From positions 124,001 to 188,000 of the forward strand of contig JBDHTX010000001.1 in assembly GCA_039808885.1 (NCBI GenBank): a stretch of DNA of 64,000 nt, read 5' to 3'. The notes below the pieces were generated by a model. It had not been told where the DNA came from and made no database searches. It worked only from the letters and a program-made list of their open reading frames with translations. The DNA is from Dongia_A sp039808885. GTDB lineage: Bacteria > Pseudomonadota > Alphaproteobacteria > Dongiales > Dongiaceae. Position numbers and translations under genes: made by a program. Positions 9,017-19,200 of this stretch are shown here, in pieces. Within the stretch, counting starts at the first letter, position 1. Each line of letters starts with the position of its first letter.

Positions 9017-9044
9017 CGGGCAGCGCCGCGCGCATCCCTTCGCC

Positions 9045-9551
9045 TCAGAGCGCGCCGAGATAGTCGCTCTTGCCGAGCTCCACGCCGTTGTGGCGCAGGA
9101 TGTCGTAGGCCGTCGTGATGTGGAAATAGAAGTTCGGCAGCGCCAGGTTGAACAGATAGGCCTGGCCGCGGAAGGTCCGGTCTTGGCCGCGCATCTTCAG
9201 CGTGACATTGCGGTCCTCGCTGCCGTCGATCTGGGCCGCGGCGAAGCCTTTCACGAAGGCGATGGTCCTGGCGACCCGCGCGGTCAACTCCGCGAAGGTC
9301 GTTTCGGTGTCGGGATAGCTCGGTACCTCGGCGCCGGCCAGCCGCGCCACGCAGCCCTTGGCGGCGTCGCTGGCGATCTGCACTTGGCGGGCCAGCGCGA
9401 ACATGTCGGGCGCCAGGCGCGCATTGATGAAGACGGCGGGGTCGATCTTCCTCGCCTCGGCATGGGCCGCGGCCTTGTTCAGGATCGTCGAGAGGCTTTC
9501 CAGGCCGCGCAGGAACACGGGGACGGAAGCCTGATACATCGAGAGGGTCAT
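9045..9551 (-). CDS. DUF1993 domain-containing protein
   Basis: A 168-aa cytoplasmic protein matching DUF1993: it starts MTLSMYQASVPVF and has the conserved C-terminal block LPNFYFHITTAYDILRHNG. The family is predicted to form a DinB-like helical bundle; no activity is established. It lies on the minus strand directly after the convergent divL-like gene (28-nt gap) and 107 nt downstream of the ferredoxin-reductase gene. Confidence 0.85.
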   Translation of the reverse strand: MTLSMYQASVPVFLRGLESLSTILNKAAAHAEARKIDPAVFINARLAPDMFALARQVQIASDAAKGCVARLAGAEVPSYPDTETTFAELTARVARTIAFVKGFAAAQIDGSEDRNVTLKMRGQDRTFRGQAYLFNLALPNFYFHITTAYDILRHNGVELGKSDYLGAL

Positions 9552-9658
9552 GGGATTGGTCCGATGATTGATGCAGCTGGCGGAGAGACTAGGCGCTCGC
9601 CGCGCAATTTGCAGCACGCCGCGACCGCGACCCTGGCATGCGGCAATCGCCGTTGTGC

Positions 9659-10675
9659 CTAGGCCCCCGGCACGCCCTTGGTCGTCGAGTATTCGAAATG
9701 CAGCGCCTCGTTCGGGTGCACCAGCGGATAGCAGCCATGGGCGGCCATCGCCGCCTCGGAGAAGCCGCACAGGATCAGCTTCAGCTTGCCCGGGTAGTCG
9801 GCGATGTCGCCGATGGCGAAGATGCCCGGCGCCGAGGTGGCGCAGTTCTGCGGCGTCACCGCGATGTGGTTGTGGTCCAGGTTGAGGCCCCAATGGGCGA
9901 TCGGCCCCAGATTCATGGCGAGGCCGAAGAACGGCAGCAGCACATCGGCCTCGAGCCGGCGCACCTGGCCCTCGAGGGTGGCGACATTGACCGCGCTCAG
10001 CCGGCCGCCGGCGCCTTCCAGGCTGTGCAGCTGAAAGGGCACCACCAGCTCGATCTTGCCCTCTTTCGCCAGCGCCTCCATGCGCGCCACGGAGTCCGGC
10101 GCGCCGCGGAACTTGGGCCGGCGGTGGATGACATAGATGTGCGACGCGATGCCGGCCAAATTGAGGGTCCAGTCGAGCGCGGAATCGCCGCCGCCGGCGA
10201 TCACGATCCGCTTGCCGCGGAAATCCTCCTTGCGCTTCACCAGGTAGAAGACGCTCTTGCCTTCGTATTGCGCCAGTCCCTCCAGCGGCGGGCGGTTGGG
10301 GCCGAAGGCGCCGCAGCCGGCGGCGATGATGACGGCGCGGGCGTCGATCCGGATGCCGCCGTTGGTCTCCACCAGCCAGCGTTCGCCATTGCGCGTCAAT
10401 TTCTCCACCTGCTGGCCCAGGTGATAGACCGGGCCGAACGGCGCCGCCTGGGCCTCCAGCTTCGCCACCAGGTCGGCGGCATCGATCGAGGGGTGGCCCG
10501 GGATGTCGAAGATCGGCTTTTCTGGATAGAGCGCAGCGCATTGCCCGCCGGTCGTCTCCAGGGCATCGACGACATGGCATTTCATCTTCAGCATGCCGCA
10601 TTCGAACACCGCGAACAGGCCGACCGGGCCCGCACCGATGATCGCCACGTCGGTCACATGTGTCGCCTGCGCCAT
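9659..10675 (-). CDS. Ferredoxin-NADP+ reductase, thioredoxin-reductase-like type (FNR2)
   Basis: A 338-aa flavoprotein with two dinucleotide folds: FAD-binding AIIGAGPVGLF near the N-terminus and NADPH-binding IVIAGGGDSALDW near residue 157. The typical FNR2 features TTGGQCAALYPEK and GIFAIGDIADYPGKLKLI are present, and the CxxC pair of true thioredoxin reductases is absent. It should exchange electrons between NADPH and ferredoxin or flavodoxin. ATG 10675 has GGAG six bases upstream; ATG 10687 is an alternative. It is transcribed divergently from tsaE across about 200 nt. Confidence 0.9.
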   Translation of the reverse strand: MAQATHVTDVAIIGAGPVGLFAVFECGMLKMKCHVVDALETTGGQCAALYPEKPIFDIPGHPSIDAADLVAKLEAQAAPFGPVYHLGQQVEKLTRNGERWLVETNGGIRIDARAVIIAAGCGAFGPNRPPLEGLAQYEGKSVFYLVKRKEDFRGKRIVIAGGGDSALDWTLNLAGIASHIYVIHRRPKFRGAPDSVARMEALAKEGKIELVVPFQLHSLEGAGGRLSAVNVATLEGQVRRLEADVLLPFFGLAMNLGPIAHWGLNLDHNHIAVTPQNCATSAPGIFAIGDIADYPGKLKLILCGFSEAAMAAHGCYPLVHPNEALHFEYSTTKGVPGA

Positions 10676-10873
10676 GCCATGCTCCATACCCGAACCGGCG
10701 GTTTCCCGCCCGAATCGCGCCGCATCCTGCCGCCCGGGGAATCGGAAGTCCATCGCGCCGGCGACCATGCCGGATGCAGGCCCGCCGCGCCGATCCCCTT
10801 CCGTTCCGCAATATCCCAGCGATTTGTGGGGTGAATTGATCTCGGCCCCGGGTATCGCTAAAAGCAGGGCGCA

Positions 10874-11395
10874 ATGAGCGTCATGACCAGACCCGATTCC
10901 CCGATCAGCCTCGCCTTGCCCGATCTGGCGGCCACCGCCGCCCTCGGCCGGCACGTGGCCGCGCTGCTGCGCGCCGGCGACGTGGTGGCGCTGAAGGGCG
11001 ATCTCGGCGCCGGCAAGACCACGCTCGCCCGCGCCATCGTCGCGGCATTGTCGCCCGATGCCACCGAAGTGCCGAGCCCGACCTTCACCCTGGTGCAGAC
11101 CTATCCGGTCGTCCTGGCCGACGGCCCGGCCGAGTTGTGGCACTTCGACCTCTATCGCCTGGATCGGCCCGAGCAGATCTATGAGCTGGGGCTCGAGGAG
11201 GCGCTCTCCGGCGCGGTCAGCGTCATCGAGTGGCCGGAGCTGGTCGAACGGCTGCTGCCGCGCGCCACGCTGCTGACCGTCACGCTGGAGGCGACCGGCG
11301 ACGGCGCGCGCGCGGCCACCATCAGCGGCGGCGCTGCCTGGGACGAGCGGCTCGACACCCTGCGGGCGAAACTGCGGAGCGGCGATCCATCGTGA
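10874..11395 (+). CDS. tsaE: tRNA t6A37 synthesis ATPase TsaE
   Basis: A 173-aa P-loop ATPase of the TsaE/YjeE family that works with TsaB and TsaD to make N6-threonylcarbamoyladenosine at position 37 of ANN-decoding tRNAs. The Walker A motif is GDLGAGKTTLARAI (about residues 38-51), followed by SPTFTLVQTY and HFDLYRL. Its stop overlaps the GTG start of the next gene (GTGA at 11392), so the two are translationally coupled. Confidence 0.94.
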   Translation: MSVMTRPDSPISLALPDLAATAALGRHVAALLRAGDVVALKGDLGAGKTTLARAIVAALSPDATEVPSPTFTLVQTYPVVLADGPAELWHFDLYRLDRPEQIYELGLEEALSGAVSVIEWPELVERLLPRATLLTVTLEATGDGARAATISGGAAWDERLDTLRAKLRSGDPS

Positions 11396-12414
11396 CCACC
11401 ATCGACCGCGCCGAGCGCGAAATCCACATCGCGGCGTTCCTGAAGGCGGCCGGCTGGGCCAGCGCGGAGCGCGGGCTGCTGGCCGGCGACGCCTCGTTCC
11501 GGCGCTATGACCGGCTGAAGCTGGCCGGGCGCAATGCCGTGCTGATGGACGCGCCGCCGCCGATGGAGAATGTCGGCCCGTTCCTTGCCATCGCCCGGCT
11601 GCTGCACGGCCTCGGCTTCAGCGTGCCCGAGGTGATGGCCGAGGATCGCGAGCATGGGCTGCTGCTGCTCGAGGATCTCGGCGACGACACCTATACGCGC
11701 CTGCTGCAGCGCGGCCACGACGAGCGCGCGCTCTACGAGCTCGCCACCGACGCGCTGAGCGAGCTGCGCCGCCGCGTGCCGGCGGAGGCGGTGGCGTCCC
11801 TGCCCGGCTTCGACATCGCGCGCAACCTGCGCGAGGTTTCGCTGCTGCTCGACTGGTACTGGCCCGCCGTCAAGGGCAGCGCGGCGCCCGATGCGGTGCG
11901 CGCCGAATTCGAGACCGCCTGGCGTGCCGCCCTGCCGAACATGTGGCAGGCGGGGACGACCCTGACGCTCTACGACTTCCACGTCGACAATCTGCTGCTG
12001 CTGCCCGGGCGCGCGGCGTTCAAGGCCTGCGGCCTGCTCGACTTCCAGGACGCCATCGCCGGGCCGGTGCCCTTCGATCTCGCCTCGCTGCTGGAGGATG
12101 TGCGGCGCAACGTCTCCAGGCCCCTGGCGGCGGCGATGATCGACCGCTATCTGGCCGGCAATCCCGACCTCAGCCGCGACGCCTTCCTCACCGCCTATGC
12201 GGCCTCCGCCGCCCAGCGCAATTGCCGCATCGTCGGCACCTTCGCCCGGCTGCTGCGACGCGACAGCAAGCCCTGGTACCAGCGCTTCATGCCGCGGGTA
12301 TGGGAATTGCTGGAGCAGGACATCGCGCATCCGGCGATGGCGCCGGTTGCGGCGTGGTTCGCCCGGCACCTGCCCGCCGCCGACCGGCGGCCGCTCATCG
12401 ACATCAGCCAGTAG
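11392..12414 (+). CDS. amgK: Aminoglycoside-phosphotransferase-fold sugar kinase (AmgK-like, MurNAc/GlcNAc 1-kinase)
   Basis: A 340-aa protein with the APH fold: a glycine-rich AGDASFRRYDRL loop, the catalytic-loop equivalent YDFHVDNLLLL, and metal-binding LLDFQDAI. AmgK phosphorylates the anomeric hydroxyl of N-acetylmuramate released in cell-wall recycling, feeding MurU directly and bypassing de novo UDP-MurNAc synthesis. The assignment rests on the fold plus the adjacent murU gene. The GTG start overlaps the tsaE stop by 4 nt. An unrelated small-molecule kinase remains possible but unlikely. Confidence 0.85.
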   Translation: MTTIDRAEREIHIAAFLKAAGWASAERGLLAGDASFRRYDRLKLAGRNAVLMDAPPPMENVGPFLAIARLLHGLGFSVPEVMAEDREHGLLLLEDLGDDTYTRLLQRGHDERALYELATDALSELRRRVPAEAVASLPGFDIARNLREVSLLLDWYWPAVKGSAAPDAVRAEFETAWRAALPNMWQAGTTLTLYDFHVDNLLLLPGRAAFKACGLLDFQDAIAGPVPFDLASLLEDVRRNVSRPLAAAMIDRYLAGNPDLSRDAFLTAYAASAAQRNCRIVGTFARLLRRDSKPWYQRFMPRVWELLEQDIAHPAMAPVAAWFARHLPAADRRPLIDISQ

Positions 12415-12429
12415 AGAACAGGACGAGAC

Positions 12430-13170
12430 GTGCCGGAGCAGCGCCCCTACACGATGCCCACGACCGCGATGGTGATGGCGGCCGGATTCGGCAAGAGGCT
12501 GCGGCCTTTCACCGACAAGGTGCCGAAGCCGCTGACCAAGGTGCTGGGCGTGCCGCTGATCGACGTGGCGCTGAACCGTCTGGCCGCCGCGGGCGTCAAG
12601 CGCGCGGTGGTGAACCTGCACCACCTGGGTGAGCAGATCCGCGAGCACCTGAAGGACCGCAAGGAGCCGGAGATCCTGTTTTCCGAGGAAGAGGAGATCC
12701 TGGAAACCGGCGGCGGCATCGTCAAGGCGATGCCGATGCTGGGCGACCAGCCGTTCTTCACCGTCAACGCCAAGATCATCTGGCTCAACGGCAAGATCGA
12801 CTGCCTGGTGCGGCTGGCGCAGATGTTCGATCCCGAGAAGATGGACGCGCTGCTGCTGCTGCAGCCGACGGTGACGGCGGTGGGCTATAACGGCACCGGC
12901 GATTTCGTCATGGACCCGGACGGCCGCCTGGCGCGCAAGCCGGAGCGCGAAGTGGCGCCGTTTCTCTATGCCGGCATCCAGCTGTGCCATCCGCGCCTGT
13001 TCCGCGACGCGCCCAAGGGCGCCTTCTCCACCAACGTGGTGTGGGACCGCGCGATGGAGGAAGGCCGCCTCTATGGCATCCGCCACGACGGCGAGTGGTA
13101 TCATGTCTCGACGCCCGAGCATCTGGTCGATGTCGAGCGCAACCTGACCTTCCACGGCTGGCGGTTTTGA
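12430..13170 (+). CDS. murU: N-acetylmuramate alpha-1-phosphate uridylyltransferase (MurU-like nucleotidyltransferase)
   Basis: A 246-aa nucleotidyltransferase starting at GTG 12430; ATG 12454 is an alternative. The signature AMVMAAGFGKRLRPFTDKVPKPL binds the nucleotide and the metal-phosphate, followed by ETGGGIVKAMPMLG and a C-terminal GEWYHVSTPEHL. MurU makes UDP-MurNAc from MurNAc-1-phosphate, completing the AmgK-MurU recycling route known from pseudomonads and alphaproteobacteria. The neighbouring kinase supports this over a glucose-1-phosphate thymidylyltransferase role. Confidence 0.87.
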   Translation: MPEQRPYTMPTTAMVMAAGFGKRLRPFTDKVPKPLTKVLGVPLIDVALNRLAAAGVKRAVVNLHHLGEQIREHLKDRKEPEILFSEEEEILETGGGIVKAMPMLGDQPFFTVNAKIIWLNGKIDCLVRLAQMFDPEKMDALLLLQPTVTAVGYNGTGDFVMDPDGRLARKPEREVAPFLYAGIQLCHPRLFRDAPKGAFSTNVVWDRAMEEGRLYGIRHDGEWYHVSTPEHLVDVERNLTFHGWRF

Positions 13171-13184
13171 GCCAAGCTGCGGGG

Positions 13185-16100
13185 ATGCGCCAAGCCCCGC
13201 TCCGCGACAGGCCGAACGTCTTCTCGATCCCCGCCGGCACCTCCTTTGCCGAGGCGCTGGCGGCGGAGCTCATCGCGCGCGCCGGGCGCGATCCGCTGCG
13301 GCTGGCGGAGATGACCGTGCTGCTGCCGAACCGGCGCGCCTGCCGCACGCTGCAGGAGGCATTCCTGCGCCAAGCCATAGGACCAGGGGCGATCGCCCCG
13401 GGCACGGTCGGCGGCGCCAGCCTGCTGCCGCGCCTGCTGCCGATCGGCGATCTCGACAGCGAGGACCTGGCGGTGCTGAGCGGCGCCCTGCTGGGCGCTG
13501 ACAGCTTTGACAAGGATGGGGCCGCGATCCCGCCGGCGATCGGCGAGTTGCGGCGGCGCATGATGCTGGCGCGCCTGATCATGGCCGCGCGCCGGCGCTC
13601 GGAGCTGAACCGCGGCGCTCCCGCCGACCCGGCGATCCGGCTCGACCAGGCGGCGCAGCTGGCGCAGGAACTGGGCCGCCTGCTCGACCAGGTGGCGACC
13701 GAGCGCAAGGATCTCTCCGGCCTGGAATCCCTGGTGCCCGACGGCCTCGCCGCGCATTGGCAGTTGACCGTCGATTTCCTCGACATCCTGCGCCGCGCCT
13801 GGCCGGCGATCCTGGAAGAGGAAAGCGCCGTCGACCCGGCCGAGCGGCGCAACCGGCTGCTCGACCTGCAGACGAAGCTGTGGAGCGCGGCGCCGCCGTC
13901 GACGCCGATCATCGCCGCGGGGTCCACCGGCTCGATCCCCGCCGCTGCTGATCTGATGGCCTTGGTGGCGCGCCTGCCGACGGGCGCCGTCTATCTGCCC
14001 GGCCTCGACCGCCATCCAAGCGACGAGGACTGGCAAGCGATCGCGGACGACCCCACGCATCCGCAGCACGGCCTGGCGCAACTGCTGAAGCGGTTCGCGA
14101 TCACCCGCGCCGACGTGGCCGATGTCGGCGCCGGCGCGATCGATGATGCGCGCCGCGCCCGCATGCGGATCGTCTCCGCGGCGCTGCTGCCGGCGGAGCG
14201 CAGCGATCGCTGGAGCGGCCTCGCCCTCGACCTGGAGCCCGCGGCCGTCGACGCCGCGATGGCGCCGGCGCGGCGCATCGATTGCCGCACCGAGCAGGAG
14301 GAGGCGCTCACCATCGCCATCGCCTTGCGCGGGTTCCTGGCCGAACAGGCGGAGGGGGTCGCCGCCCTGGCGACGCCGGACCGCCAACTGGCCCGCCGTG
14401 TGGCGGCGCAGCTGCGGCGCTGGAACATCGAGATCGACGATTCCGCCGGCCGCGAACTGGCGCAATCGGCTCCCGGTGGCTTCGTCATCCTGCTGAGCGA
14501 GGCGGCGACCTCGGGATGGGCGCCGGTGCCGCTGCTCGGCCTGGTCAAGCATCCGCTCGCCGCGGCCGGCAAACCGCTCGGCCAGCTGCGCCGCTGGGCC
14601 CGGCGTCTCGATCGCGATCTGCTGCGCGGCCCGCGGCCCGCGCCCGGCTGGGACGGGATCGAGCAGGCGATCGCGGCCAAACTGGCGCGTGGCGACCTGA
14701 GCGAGCGCCAGGCCGCCGCCTTGCGCGCCGACCTCCCGCGACTGCGCACGGCGACGGCGGCGCTGGCCGACTGGGACCAGCCGCATGCCCCGGAAATCCG
14801 CTTGCGCCGCCTGATCGCGGCGGCCGAGGCCCTGGCGGCGACCGACGCGGAAACCGGCGCCGAACGCCTGTGGCGCGGCGAGGCGGGCGAGGCCCTGGCC
14901 GAGTTCAGCCACGACGCCCTGCAATCCCTCGCCGGCCTCGGTGCGACGGGCGCAATGGATTTTTCCGCGCTGCTGATGGAGCTCTTGTCCGGCGTGCCGG
15001 TACGGCCGCGTTTCGGCACGCATCCGCGGCTCTACATCTGGGGTCCGCTCGAGGCGCGCCTGCAGCAGCCCGACCTGCTCATCCTCGGCGGCCTGAACGA
15101 AGGCACCTGGCCGGCGGAAACCGCCATCGACCCGTGGCTCAACCGGCCGATGCGCAAGCAGTTCGGCCTGCCGCTGCCGGAGCGCAAGATCGGCCTGGCG
15201 GCGCATGATTTCCAGCAGGCGATGGGTGCGCCGCGCGTGCTGCTGACCCGCGCCGCGCGGGTCGCAGGCGCGCCCACGGTGCCGTCGCGCTGGCTGCTGC
15301 GGCTGGACGCCTTCCTGCGCTGCTGCGGCACCGGATTGCCGCTGCTCGAACGCGACGGCGAGCGCACGCTGGAGCGGAACTGGGCGCGGATGTTGGATCG
15401 GCCGGCAAGCGCGGCCACGCCCTGCTCCCGGCCGGCGCCAAAGCCGGGCGCCGCGCGCCGGCCGGACAAGTTGTCGGTGACCCAGATCGAATTGTGGCGG
15501 CGCAATCCCTACGCCGTCTATGCGCGCCATATCCTCGGCCTGCAGGCGCTGGACGCGCTCGACCAGGATCCCGGCGCCGCCGATCTGGGCAGCGCGATCC
15601 ATGACGCGCTGCATGCCTTCGTCGCCCGTTACCCCAAGGCGCTGCCGGAGAATGCGCTGGCCGAATTGGTGGCCGCCGGCGACCAGGCCTTCGCCGCATG
15701 GCTCGACCGGCCCAGCGTCTGGGCATTCTGGCAGCCGCGCTTTCGCCGCATCGCCGCCTGGTGGCTGGCGCAGGAACAGGAGCGGCGGCCGCTTCTGCAG
15801 GAGATCAAGACGGAACTGCGCGGCGAGTGGCTGGTGCGCGAGGCGACACCGCCGTTCACCCTGAGCGCACGGGCGGACCGCATCGACCGCCTGCGCGACG
15901 GCAGCCTCGCCATCATCGACTACAAGACCGGCGAGCCGCCGAACGACACCGAGATCGCGCTGGGCTTCGCGCCGCAATTGACGCTCGAGGCGGCGATGGC
16001 GGCGAAGGGCGCGTTTCCGGGCATCCCGGCCGCCGCCGTCGGCGAACTCGCGCATTGGCGCCTGACCGGCACCGGCGAGGGCGGGCAGGTCAAGCCGGTG

Positions 16101-16274
16101 CGCGGCGACCTGCCGGAATTGTCGCGCGAAGCCTATGACGGGCTGCTGGACCTGTTGACGCATTACGCCAGGGATGACGCCGCCTATCCCGCCTCGCCCG
16201 ACCCAGGATTCGCGCCGCGCTACGACGACTATCAGCACCTGGCGCGCAACGCCGAATGGTCGAGCGACCTGTGA
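13185..16274 (+). CDS. addB: Double-strand break repair protein AddB (alphaproteobacterial type)
   Basis: About 1029 aa. AddB is the second subunit of the AddAB helicase-nuclease that resects double-strand breaks for RecA. It has no intact Walker A motif at the N-terminus (LLPNRRACRTLQEAF region) and a C-terminal RecB-type nuclease with IIDYKTGEPP near residue 910. ATG 13185 is used; TTG 13167, which overlaps the murU stop, is an alternative. It overlaps addA, its expected partner, at the 3' end. Confidence 0.93.
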   Translation: MRQAPLRDRPNVFSIPAGTSFAEALAAELIARAGRDPLRLAEMTVLLPNRRACRTLQEAFLRQAIGPGAIAPGTVGGASLLPRLLPIGDLDSEDLAVLSGALLGADSFDKDGAAIPPAIGELRRRMMLARLIMAARRRSELNRGAPADPAIRLDQAAQLAQELGRLLDQVATERKDLSGLESLVPDGLAAHWQLTVDFLDILRRAWPAILEEESAVDPAERRNRLLDLQTKLWSAAPPSTPIIAAGSTGSIPAAADLMALVARLPTGAVYLPGLDRHPSDEDWQAIADDPTHPQHGLAQLLKRFAITRADVADVGAGAIDDARRARMRIVSAALLPAERSDRWSGLALDLEPAAVDAAMAPARRIDCRTEQEEALTIAIALRGFLAEQAEGVAALATPDRQLARRVAAQLRRWNIEIDDSAGRELAQSAPGGFVILLSEAATSGWAPVPLLGLVKHPLAAAGKPLGQLRRWARRLDRDLLRGPRPAPGWDGIEQAIAAKLARGDLSERQAAALRADLPRLRTATAALADWDQPHAPEIRLRRLIAAAEALAATDAETGAERLWRGEAGEALAEFSHDALQSLAGLGATGAMDFSALLMELLSGVPVRPRFGTHPRLYIWGPLEARLQQPDLLILGGLNEGTWPAETAIDPWLNRPMRKQFGLPLPERKIGLAAHDFQQAMGAPRVLLTRAARVAGAPTVPSRWLLRLDAFLRCCGTGLPLLERDGERTLERNWARMLDRPASAATPCSRPAPKPGAARRPDKLSVTQIELWRRNPYAVYARHILGLQALDALDQDPGAADLGSAIHDALHAFVARYPKALPENALAELVAAGDQAFAAWLDRPSVWAFWQPRFRRIAAWWLAQEQERRPLLQEIKTELRGEWLVREATPPFTLSARADRIDRLRDGSLAIIDYKTGEPPNDTEIALGFAPQLTLEAAMAAKGAFPGIPAAAVGELAHWRLTGTGEGGQVKPVRGDLPELSREAYDGLLDLLTHYARDDAAYPASPDPGFAPRYDDYQHLARNAEWSSDL

Positions 16275-19200
16275 AGCCGGCGGTGGAATCGCTCGACCCC
16301 GGCGCCCTGGCCGAGGCCGGCGCCGCGCAATTGCGCGGCTCCGATCCCGACGCCTCGGCCTGGGTCTCCGCCTCGGCCGGCTCGGGGAAGACCAAGGTGC
16401 TGCGCGACCGGGTGCTGCGCCTGCTGCTCGCCGGCGTCGAACCCTCGCGCATCCTCTGCCTCACCTACACCAAGGCGGCGGCGGCGGAAATGTCCAACCG
16501 CATCGCGCAGACCCTTGCTGAATGGGCGGCGATGGACGAGGGCAAGCTGGCCAGCGAGCTGCACAACCTGGCCGGCCCGAAGGACCTGAAGGCGCTTGTC
16601 CCGGTGGCGCGCCGGCTGTTCGCCCGCGTGCTCGACACGCCGGGCGGCATGAGGATCGAGACCATCCACGCCTTCTGCCAGTCGCTGCTGCGGCGCTTCC
16701 CGCTGGAAGCGAACGTGGCGCCGCATTTCGACCTGATCGAGGAGCGCGACGCGGCCTCGCTATTGCGCGAGGCGCGCGACGACATGCTGAACGCCGCGCG
16801 GACGGAGCCCGGCGGCGGCCTGCGCCGCGCGCTCGACCTCACCGTGGCGCGCATGTCGGAGGGCCGGCTCAACGACCTGCTCGGCGAATTGCTGAACCGC
16901 CGCGCCCGCTTCCAGCGCCTGATCGAGCGGTCGGCGGGGATGAGCGCCATCCGCGCCGCGATCCGCAACCTGCTGCGCGTGGGGCCCGAGGAGACGCGCG
17001 AAAGCGTGCTGGCCGCCGCGGTGACGGACATCGCCTGCGATGTCGCCGCCATCCGGCGGATCGCCGAGGCCCTGGCGCGCGGCACGGAGAAGAACCAGGC
17101 CGCCGGCGCCGCCTTGAAGGACTGGCTGTCCCTTAACCCGGCCGATCGCGCGGCCGGCTTCGAGGAATATTGCGCCGTCTTCCTCACCAACGACGGCGCG
17201 CCGCGCAAGAAGCCGGCGACCAAGGACGCGGTGAAGCATTGGGCCGACGTCAACGAGGCGATGAACGTGGAAGCGCTGCGGCTGGTCGAAATCGCCGACC
17301 GCCTGCGCGCGGTGGAGATCGCCGTCGGCACCGAGGCGCTGCTGACCCTGGGCCTGGCCGTGCTGGAGCGCTATGAGGCCCGCAAGGACGCGGCGGCGCG
17401 CCTCGACTACGAGGACCTCATCCTCAAGACGGTCGATCTGCTGCAGCGCCCCGGCATCGCCCCCTGGGTGCTCTATAAGCTGGATGGCGGCCTCGACCAT
17501 GTCCTGATCGACGAGGCGCAGGACACCAACCCGGAGCAATGGCAGGTGATCGATGCGCTGACCGGCGAGTTCTTCGCCGGCGAAGGGACCGCGGAGCGGC
17601 CGCGCACCTTGTTCGCCGTCGGCGATCGCAAGCAATCGATCTACAGCTTCCAGGGCGCGGCGCCCGAGGAGTTCGCCCGCTACGAAACCCGCTATGACGA
17701 GCTGACCCGGGGAATGCTGCGGCAGGTGAAGCTCAACGTCTCGTTCCGCTCCACCGCGCCGGTGCTGAACCTGGTCGACCGGGTGTTCAACGGGCCGGCC
17801 CGCCAGGGCGTCGCCGATGCCGGCGAGACCATCGCGCATCGGGTCAGTCGCGCCGGCGAGTTCGGCGAAGTGGTGCTGTGGCCGGTGGCCTGCCCGATCG
17901 ACGAGGATCTGCCCGCGCCCTGGGCGCCGCCGGTGCCGCGCGATTCGGTGGCGGCCCCCGAGGCGCGCCTGGCGGACGCGATCGCGGCGGAGATCGCCCG
18001 ATTGCTGCAATCGGCCAGCACCGGCCGGCAGCCGCGCCGGCTCAATCCCGGCGACATCATGATCCTGGTGCGCAACCGCACCGGCTTCGTCGAGCTGATG
18101 GTGCGGGCGCTGAAACGGCGGGGGGTGCCGGTCGCCGGCATCGACCGCATGCAGCTGCTCGAGCAGATCGCGGTGCAGGACATCATGGCCTTCGCCGCCT
18201 TCCTGCTGCTGCCCGAGGACGACCTCAACCTCGCCGCCTTGCTCAAATCGCCGCTGGTGGGCTTGAGCGAGGAGGAGCTGTTCGCGCTCAGCGTCGACCG
18301 CGGGCCGCAGCGGCTGTGGTCGCGGCTGCAGGACCTGGCGCCGGCGATGCCGGCGGCGGCGCGGGCGCACCACCTGCTGCGTTTCTATCTCGACCTCGCC
18401 GGATTCGCCACGCCGTACGAGCTGCTGGCGCGGATGCTGGATGGCGAGGGCGGGCGGCAGCGCCTCTATCGCCGCCTCGGCGAGGAATGCGGCGAGGCGA
18501 TCGACGAATTCCTCAGCCTCGCCCTCGCCTTCGAGGCGCATCACGCTCCCGATCTGCAGGCCATGCTGCGCTGGATGCAGGAAGGCGAGCTGACGGTGAA
18601 GCGCGACCTGGAGGAAGCGGGCGGGCGCGTGCGCATTCTGACCGTGCACGGCGCCAAGGGGCTGGAGGCGCCGGTGGTGTTCCTGGCCGACCAGCGGCGG
18701 GCGGAGAAGACGCGCTCCGGCCTGTTCTGGATCGATCTGGGCAAGACCGAGCTGCCGGTCTGGTCGCCCAACAAGGGTGCGGACGATCCCGTCGCGCGGG
18801 ATGCGCGCCAGGCGGCGCTGGAGCGCCAGCGCGCGGAGGAGAACCGCCTGCTCTACGTCGCCATGACACGGGCGGAGGAGCGGCTCTATGTCTGCGGCTG
18901 GCGCGGCGGGCAGTCGATCAAGACGCCGAGCTGGCACGATCATGCGCTGGCGGCGCTGGGCGAGATGGCGGGCGTCGCGCGGGAAGCGCGGCCGGCCTGG
19001 CTCGGCGGCCCGCCGGAAGGCTGGGAGGGTGAGGTCCTGCGCCTTGCTTTCGGCGAGAGGGCCGTGCCCGCGGCGCCGCAAGCGGTGGCGGTACCGGTCG
19101 AGATGCCGGCGCCCGGCTGGCTCGGCGAGGCGGCCGCCCCGCTGCCGGATCCACCGCGCCCGTTGACCCCGTCGCGGCCGAGCGAGCCGGACCCCGCCGC

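Noticed and set aside
9045..10874. A single 609-codon minus-strand gene covering the DUF1993 and reductase region
   Set aside because: The frame fuses the true DUF1993 protein with antisense-like, out-of-frame sequence over the ferredoxin reductase, which lies in another frame with full motifs.
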